Shown piece by piece: positions 57,216 to 64,000 of a stretch of 64,000 nucleotides of DNA. The DNA is from Craterostigma plantagineum. Its lineage: Eukaryota > Streptophyta > Magnoliopsida > Lamiales > Linderniaceae. How positions within the stretch are numbered: position 1 is the stretch's first letter; each line of letters opens with the position of its first letter. The stretch spans positions 558,001 to 622,000 of the forward strand of contig JAPQWV010000298.1 of assembly GCA_027422505.1 (NCBI GenBank). The letters are read 5' to 3'. The notes under the pieces were generated by a model that worked only from the letters and a program-made list of their open reading frames with translations, did no database searches and had not been told where the DNA came from. Both the position numbers and the translations under genes were made by a program.

Positions 57216-58834
57216 ATGGAGTTCTTCAAGAAAGCAATATCAGTGAGGCTGAGGAGCCATCACAACAAGTACCTAACGGCAGAGCCCGACGAAGAAACCA
57301 TCGTCCAAGACCGTTCAGGCACGTCGAAATCCGTCAAGTGGACGGTGGAATTCGTCGAAGGTGTCGAAAACGTCGTGCGCCTGAAGAGCTGCTACGGAAA
57401 GTACCTAAAAGCTACGGACGAGGAGTTCCTCTTAGGAGTCACGGGCCGAAAAGTCGTCCAAGCCCTTCCGAGGAAGCTCGACTCGTCCGTGGAATGGGAG
57501 CCTATAAGAGACGGCATGCAAGTGAAGCTCAAAACACGATATGGTAATTTCTTACGCGCGAACGGAGGATTGCCGCCTTGGAGAAACTCCATAACACACG
57601 ACATTCCTCATAGGCACCACGATTGGGTGTTGTGGGACGTCGACGTTGTTGAGATCCGTCATCGTTCTCCTCCTCCTAAAGTTTTGCGGACGGATTCTCT
57701 GGACGAGGATGTGATTGCTGGTCCTCTTAAGCTACGTATTCCGAGTCACGTGGTAAGTCTCACTAATTTAAACGAATATTTCGTTGATGGTTTCTTTTTG
57801 TTAATCTCGCTAGGTAGAGTAGTCTGTTGCATATATTAAGGATCTGTTCAATTCAATCCTGTCCAATTTAGTATAACCAAACTCCTATGAACTTAATTGA
57901 CATGTGATACAATGTGTAAAATCTAATGAGGTTGTTAGTCTAACATGTGTAGGGTAATGATAAGCGTGCTTCATCTCAAATTATGACAGGAGTTGGATTA
58001 TACCTATTGGATATGGATACAATAGAATAAACCTATATTACGTGATATATTACTTTCGATTCCCGATGTATCAGAATCGATAAGGCTCTCCATCGTAAAA
58101 CCTATAGGTGTTAGGTGGATTAGCCGCCCCTGAGCATATTGAGGTTTGTTACTTTAAATTCCCGAGACGGCAGGGGCAGACCCAGCCCATGAAGACTGGG
58201 GGCTCAAACTAGAAGGCCCAGCTCAAGTCTAACTAACATACACTGAAAATATATTAAAAATAAGTAAAATGAACGTTACTAAGGAATCAAACCCGCGTTT
58301 GACAGTTAAATGAACTTACAGCTCGCTCTCTACACCACTAGGATGACAACAATTTTGATATTTAGTACCTGTACTGCCTATATATATCCTTAACTTTGGT
58401 GTGGCTGGGGGGTCAACTGACCCCCTAGACATAACGTAGGTTCGCCCCTGCGAGACGGTCTAAGTAATATCAACATGCTTCTTCTCAAGTGTGATATACA
58501 AAGCATTTATTTGAAATGATTTGATGCTCAGAAGAATGACACTTTCCAAGAATCCCCGATGAAATCCGAGGGACGGCTTATATATTACTATGTGGCAGAC
58601 GACGAAGGGGAAGTAAATGATGCGATCGAAGGGCCTTCGTTTCAATTTGTAGGACACGGATTGGAGGAACTGACTCGGAGGTTGGAGGAGGAAACGGGGC
58701 TCGAGGATATCATCGTGTGTTCGAGGAGCTTAGTGAATGGGAGGCTTTATCCACTAAGATTGGCTCTACCTCCCAACAACTCTACCATGCATGTTGTTGT
58801 AATCCCACCAACCTCCAAAGGTTCGACGAAATAA
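57216..58834 (+). CDS. DUF569 domain protein, copy 2 (exons 57216-57752 and 58532-58834, 279 aa)
   Basis: Exon 1 starts MEFFKKAISVRLRSHHNKYLT and runs through WTVEFVEGVENVVRLKSCY, FLLGVTGRKVVQALP, VKLKTRYGNFLRANGG, WRNSITHDIPHRHHDWVLWDVDVVEI and a basic linker to the donor GTG|GTAAGT at 57753. Exon 2 (acceptor CTCAG| before 58532) adds GRLIYYYVADDEGEV, LEEETGLEDIIVCSRS and LPPNNSTMHVVVIPP, ending TAA at 58834. Phase is 0 on both sides and no stop interrupts. The first exon is one DUF569 domain (about residues 1-145), a trefoil-like fold related to fascin; the C-terminal module of about 85 residues is typical of the family. Single-domain length agrees with known plant members. Biochemical function is not established. 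Exon limits are predicted, not observed. Confidence 0.9.
58171..58450. mobile_element. hAT-type MITE in the intron of DUF569 copy 2 (280 bp)
   Basis: Terminal inverted repeats begin CAGGGGC and end GCCCCTG, the usual plant hAT form. They are flanked by a perfect 8-bp target duplication CGAGACGG (58163-58170 and 58451-58458), the length hAT transposases create. There is no coding capacity, so it must have been moved by a hAT transposase from elsewhere. Confidence 0.88.
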
Positions 58835-59999
58835 TATTGACGACTAACTCGCTAATGCCCATATGCGTGCTGTGCTGTCAACCTTCTGTTATTGCAGCTG
58901 CAAACGATTTCTTGCCAGCGGCTTAGCAAGCCGGCTCAAAGCATCAGCTGTGTTGCTATAGAAGACAATGCTTGGACAATAATCAAAATATTTTAGGTGC
59001 TTTCATGTGCGTTCTTAGAGAACTCGTAGGACGTGATGTGTGCTTGTTTTTGTTTTCGTTGCTTCATGTGAATAAATTATTTCCCGAACATTTGTTCATT
59101 ACATGATGTGAATCGAGGCTCATCTTCCGTTGAAGATTAAATTCTATAACTTTTCTTTATGATCATTCATTGATGGAGAATTCAATAGGGGACCAATCAA
59201 ATTAAATAAACATGAATTTATTATTTAGTCTAAAGATGAATATGATGGATTGAAATGTGCAACTCTTCGGCATGATCCAGTGCGTCTAAAAATAAAAGTC
59301 GCATTGCATATTTCCTGCACCCTAAGCATCATCGCAAAACCTCATAGCTCTTCTTCTCACGTCGTGCAATATATTTAGCATATTTCATATTTAAAAGTCG
59401 TTTGAGAGTCCGAAAAATATCGAATAAGTACCATGGTCTCATAATTTGGAGCTCATATTACGAGACCATTGTCGTTGTATCTTAGAAAACGATTGTATTC
59501 CGTGAGCACGAGGCAATATCGTTTCCAGAAAATAGAACATTATTTAGCTTTGACTATAACATCATTTTACAGACACTCCTAAGATACTGTTCCAATAGCA
59601 CTAATATATGATACTTCAGACCAAGTAGTTTTTTTATGATTTTCACGAGGTTTACACGGTTCTTTATTCACGTCTAACGATGCTGGGGTTGTCAATGGAT
59701 GAGCTTTATCCCTCTAGAATCTTTTTAATACCTTTTTGTACTTACATTTAAATATTCGATGTCCACTACAAATTTCATTTTACCAAAATCTGTCATTTCA
59801 AACTCATTTTTCAAACAATCAACTGCTTTTGCTAATTTTCAATTGTTTCAGTTATACAAATATCACAATATAAACTGCTATATTAAAAAACTCATTTTTA
59901 CTTCTTTTCTTCAATATGCAGAGACAAATTTGATAATTTCTATGTCCATATTTCTAAGTATTCACTGAGATGAGTACACTATATGTCCCGAGTGCTCTA
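58835..59999. other. Sequence after DUF569 copy 2, no gene seen
   Basis: AT-rich with several palindromic words but no protein-like frame or recognisable element. The first 200 bases presumably hold the 3' untranslated region of the DUF569 gene. Confidence 0.55.
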
Positions 60000-60305
60000 A
60001 TCTATAAATTGATTTGTTCAATTTGATTCAGTACCCATCTTGTGGTTCTGAATTTTAAGGCAATCGAGAACCTTGAGAAGTTTCAAATACACACACATAT
60101 CATTCTCAAGTGATTCATATAAATAAGCAGTAATACACCCATAAGACGCATATCGAGTCTTTCGTGTACTGCGAGACTGATAAGATAACAAAAGTAGTTC
60201 ACATCCATCACTGAAAAGTACTTCTCCTCATAATCAATAGCATCGTTATAAGTCTTGTACAACAAATCTTGCTTTGAATCTCACAATTTCTGGTACGCGC
60301 TCTTA
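60000..60305 (-). pseudogene. Copia RT remnant, minus strand
   Basis: On the minus strand the sequence reads PEIVRFKARFVVQD, then a degraded stretch, then DVNYFCYLISLAVHERLDMRLMG, YLYESLENDM and KVLDCLKIQNHKMG. This corresponds to the part of plant copia RT from the RYKARLVAQG motif to just after the TAYLYG motif. Frameshifts and stops abound, and the rest of the element is not visible on either side. It is of a different copia lineage from elements C-E. Confidence 0.78.
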
Positions 60306-60550
60306 TGTTTAATTATCATATTTTTAATTTTAATTCATTCCAACTAGTATTTCTTTCGAACAATTTCTTATCTCCCTCTATGTCAAAATTGTTTATTCAT
60401 CAAATATCAGACAAGGGATTTTTAGGCGTAAATAAATCTCGACTTAGAGTTTTAAAATATTTTATTATCGACGGAGATTCAAAGCTGATAATATTCTCAT
60501 CCTACTATGGGGCACATCTTTCTGTGTTGTGTTGAACAATTGGGACATAT

Positions 60551-62410
60551 ACCTGGTAGGGATATGCCCTCGGAATGCCATTCAAGGATGTATTCAAATA
60601 AAATAGGGTGTAAACGAACAATGTATTATTTGCTTTATTATTTGAGTGATGTATTCAAATTATTTCAATGAAAACACATTTTATTTGATATTGTTCCAAT
60701 AAAGGCATATTATTTATTTGTCGAACAATTCTTACTTGGCATACGGTAAGAAGATAAATAAATAAAACTCAAATATTCTAAGTTTAGTCACTGCTCTCAT
60801 GGGTTGAGAAAAGGGGACACCACTGAGCTATATTCTCGAATATTAAATTTGTCCATAAGTCTTAGGCACCTATCGGGTAGCCGATCATGACTTATTTGTC
60901 GATGACTCTTAAGTGGTTGTGTTAATCACTCCCTTGGGAAGTGGGAGTTCGTGATATTGATACAAGTAGAATAGGGGAATTGACTTGTATTTGGACACTG
61001 ACTCGTAATCGAAAGATCACATAGATTATTACTTAGAGAATGTCAATGATCGATCGATTGACTATCGTAGTCTATGTGAACATTAGACCTAAGAGGTCAC
61101 TGACGGAGTTGACTTTGGGGTCATGACTTGTCACTAGATTTGCTAGGCTCGCATTGCCGAGTGCATGGGTCGTCGATGACATGTCAGGCTTTGACCGCCG
61201 AGAGGGATTCACTATCTCGTAAGTAAACGAGATATATGTCCTATGAATGTTCGGCGACATGGCATTACTAAGTATCTAGCGAGAGTAATAAACTGACTCA
61301 CGTGGAATGTGGAGGGCAGTTGTCTGTCACGAATTTATCATAGAGTCAAGTTTGTGAGTTTGATAGTTTCATGACTCTCGCTCGACCGGGACATATGTGA
61401 AGGGTTTGTACGTGGGACGAAAATATATAGTCGGTGGGTGAATCATGATTAGATCAAGTTTTGCTCAATTCGGCGTCGATTCAGTACCACGGGATCGGCT
61501 AGGTGAATATCGAACTCTTGGATTCCTCCCAATGCCAACTGAGACGAACCAAGAGGGTCGGACTTAAAGTCACTGAAGTTAAAGAGGGACTCAATAAATA
61601 CATAATGTACATAACGTTAAGATTGACGGTAAATGAATGTTGGACATCGATGAGGCTAATCAAGACTTGAGTTGTAGTCTAAGTACTCGAAATCAATTTA
61701 AGTGTGGTTTAAGGCCTTGGGCCAAATTTAACATTATACTAAGTCATTATTTGATAATGGACTAATTAATTGGCCCAACTTAGATGTAATGATAAATATG
61801 GTATTGTACCAAGTGTAAGTTACGAAATATATTAATTGAATTATATTGTTTCGTATTTTGCCTTACATATATAAGTTTGAACAAGTCTTAGCTAGTGAGA
61901 AATTAAAGCAAAAATAACTCAAAGTTTGACTTTGAATTAATCACACTATTAAATATAGAAACTAACCGTTATGATTTGTTCTTGACCTAAAATTCGACCA
62001 CTAAATATGTGCGGTTCTAGGGTTTCGAAAACCAAGCTCTCATCTTTACAACCGTCATAAGTTTTATTTCTAGGAGGAAAAAGAAATTTTTCAAGCTGCT
62101 CTTTCTTGATCAAAAAGCTCCAAGTTTCTCGCTCGCCATCTACGGAGATTCTCGTCGTGATACGCTCGGGGTCGGCATGATGCTCTTGTGACCAAGATTG
62201 CTCTTGCTTTCAACATAGGCGTTGTTTCAAACTGGGGGATCGATGTTAAGCTTACGTTCTTCAAAGGTAAAACGGCTTGTACCATTTTACATTTATCATT
62301 GGTTGGGATATATGTGGCAGCGATTATTTGTATCATATGTGTTTCTTGATCGTATCAAAGGGATCCGGGGCTTACTAGGGTTCCAGGAAAAATTTTAAAT
62401 TTCGCACGTC
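60551..62410 (+). repeat. Solo-LTR-like block of a copia element
   Basis: Starts TGGTAGGGATATGCCCTCGG, a form I recognise from plant copia LTR starts. It runs through a CATATATAAG promoter-like site at about 61867 and ends near GGTTCCAGGAAAAATTTTAAATTTCGC. No coding sequence is found within and no primer-binding site follows. I could not find a target duplication, so both limits are approximate. Confidence 0.55.
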
Positions 62411-62559
62411 CAAAAAAATCTCAAGTGATATATATTTTGTCCTGACCATTAACCGTTTATATTGAGGATATATCATGATATCTTGTTGACCTACTGTTTA
62501 TTAATGTTACTGCATAGCATCCCCGCAACAAGACGGGGAAAGTTCTGACTTCACCAATG

Positions 62560-64000
62560 GACTTGCAATTAATTATAATTTTTGAATCAATGATTTTGAA
62601 ATCATTTTGTTTATGAACATATGACATATAGTGTTCAATATTAATTGCAATAGACATATAATAATTATATATACATTTGGAACTAAATTACCAAGATCAT
62701 AAAAATACTGTTGCGATTAAAATTAAGATTACTTACAGGCAAGTTTGATCTAGACAAATCCTGATGTCAGATTCTTATATAGTGGCGAACGAGATGTTAA
62801 CGATGCAAAAGAGAATAAATCACCTTGATTCACACACAATCGATTTATTTTTTGAACAGCGTGAACAAATGCGCTATCAATATAAGATTATGTCTATCAC
62901 TTTAGACAATGCTAGCGCTAATAATGTAGCGATTGATAGCATCTTGAAATTGTCTAAGGTTCACCTTAAACGCTTTGCTACTTCATGTAAGGTGCACGTG
63001 TCAAGTTCGACTTGTAACTAATTACAATTTTTGAATCAATTATTTTTTTTTATGAACATACGACATATAGTGTTCAATATTAATTTCAATAGACATATAA
63101 CAATTATTAAATACATTTGGAAGTAAAATACCAAGATCATAAAAATACTGTTGCGATTAAAATTAATATTATTTACAGGCAAGTTTGAATTAGACAAATC
63201 CTGATGTCACATTCTTATTGGCGAAAGAGATGTTAACGATGCAAAATAGAATTAATCACCTTGATTCACAGCCACTAGGACACACCATATCAATTTATGT
63301 TTTGAACAGCGTGAACAAATGCACGATCAGTATAAGATTATGTCTATCACTTTACACAATGCTAGCGCTAATAATGTAGCTATTGATAGCATCTTGAAAT
63401 TGTCAAAGGTACACCTTAAACGCTTTGCTACTTCATGTAAGGTGCACGTGTCGAGTTCTTATCTTATCTGTCAAATTCGCCCTCGAGGAAGTTTTGGCAA
63501 CTATCATAGAAAATTTTGAGGTCACAGGAAAGACCTACATGAAGGTCTCCATTCATGGAAAGCAGTCCTTACGAACGACCACGCATAAATGAAGTTCCCC
63601 TACCGATTCCAACTATGTGGAACTCTTTTTATCGCAGTCTTAGCACTTTTATGTGTTATAAGGACTTGGATGCCGTTTTCGAACAACAATGCAATAAGTC
63701 CCAACGTTTCTCTTCAGTTACAAGAAGTTGATTACTTCACATATTCATGGAGGCAACGAAAATATTTTTCGTGCATTTATTATCCAACATCAATCGACCC
63801 TTATTGGCATGTCCACTAGTCTATTAAATATCGAACTAATTCATACTGGAGTACTTTCGTTGAAAGTATGACAGAGAAGTTCAAGTAATATCGAAAAAAA
63901 ATCTCAATTGTCCATGATTTGATGGCATTACTCGACCCGAGTTATAATAAGAACACTTTTGACATTTTTACGAATATTAAAGAATTCCTAGAGAGAATGT
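62560..64000 (+). pseudogene. hAT transposase remnant with internal duplication, runs off the window
   Basis: Twice it reads YKIMSITLDNASANNVAID or a near variant (62875-62940 and 63325-63390), the conserved block before the catalytic domain end in plant hAT transposases of the zinc-finger BED and ricesleeper type. Further on, PLPIPTMWNSFYRSL (about 63596-63640) fits the DVPTRWNSTY block, and YYPTS lies at about 63778. Frames change repeatedly and stops are frequent. The later part of the enzyme would lie beyond 64000. Confidence 0.78.
62565..63460 (+). repeat. Tandem duplication of about 440 bp
   Basis: The landmark ATACATTTGG occurs at 62671 and 63111, and the flanking sequence matches over the whole unit (for example TACTGTTGCGATTAAAATTAA in both). 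Unit 1 runs about 62565-63010 and unit 2 about 63011-63460. The copies differ by scattered substitutions and small indels. Confidence 0.82.

Noticed and set aside
56948..57229. A minus-strand 93-codon frame upstream of DUF569 copy 2
   Set aside because: It overlaps the leader and start codon of the real gene and has no family character.

Overview
This window looks like a transposon-rich stretch of a flowering-plant nuclear genome, most likely a eudicot. The evidence is plant-type LTR retrotransposons (Ty3/Gypsy chromovirus and Athila lineages, Ty1/Copia Sire-like lineages), tRNA-Met and tRNA-Asp type primer-binding sites, and two tandem genes of the plant-specific DUF569 family. The species cannot be told from the sequence. 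I see no tRNA or rRNA gene, no CRISPR array and no bacterial feature.

Bases 1-52,985 are essentially all retrotransposons, several nested in one another. I label the elements A-G. C (minus strand, Sire-like copia, 14309-16378) is the oldest visible layer. It is cut on its left by B (chromovirus Gypsy, 5802-14308), and B's 5' LTR is itself cut by A (another chromovirus, 1-5801, running off the left edge). On its right, C is cut by D (plus strand, Sire-like copia, 16379-21677). D is cut inside RNase H by E (plus strand copia, starting at 21678). E is cut in integrase by F, a complete and very young Athila element (25826-37059, 5-bp target duplication GCATC). E is cut again between integrase and reverse transcriptase by G, a solo Gypsy LTR (38374-41265, target duplication ACAGA). 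E then continues through RT-RNase H to 42940. It is followed by a long 3' region with repeated polypurine tracts and an unusual extra coding region (45790-51103) whose C-terminal part is duplicated in tandem. That region is flanked by two diverged inverted repeats (44186-45650 and 51400-52984).

Bases 53,062-58,834 hold two DUF569 (fascin/actin-cross-linking-like fold) genes. The first is a two-domain copy broken by two frameshifts and a stop, sitting directly against transposon sequence. The second is a clean two-exon gene whose intron contains a hAT-type MITE with a perfect 8-bp target duplication. From 58,835 to 64,000 there are only fragments: a minus-strand copia RT remnant, a solo-LTR-like block, and a hAT transposase remnant with a 440-bp tandem duplication.

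Almost all element genes are degraded. The exceptions are F, which keeps a 1706-codon gag-pol frame and nearly identical LTRs, and E, whose integrase and RT frames are largely open. The best candidates for less-described biology are the duplicated extra region of E, the dense palindromic AATCGnnCGATT-like array in the Gypsy LTRs, and the AAATTTTTCTCG array in E's leader.
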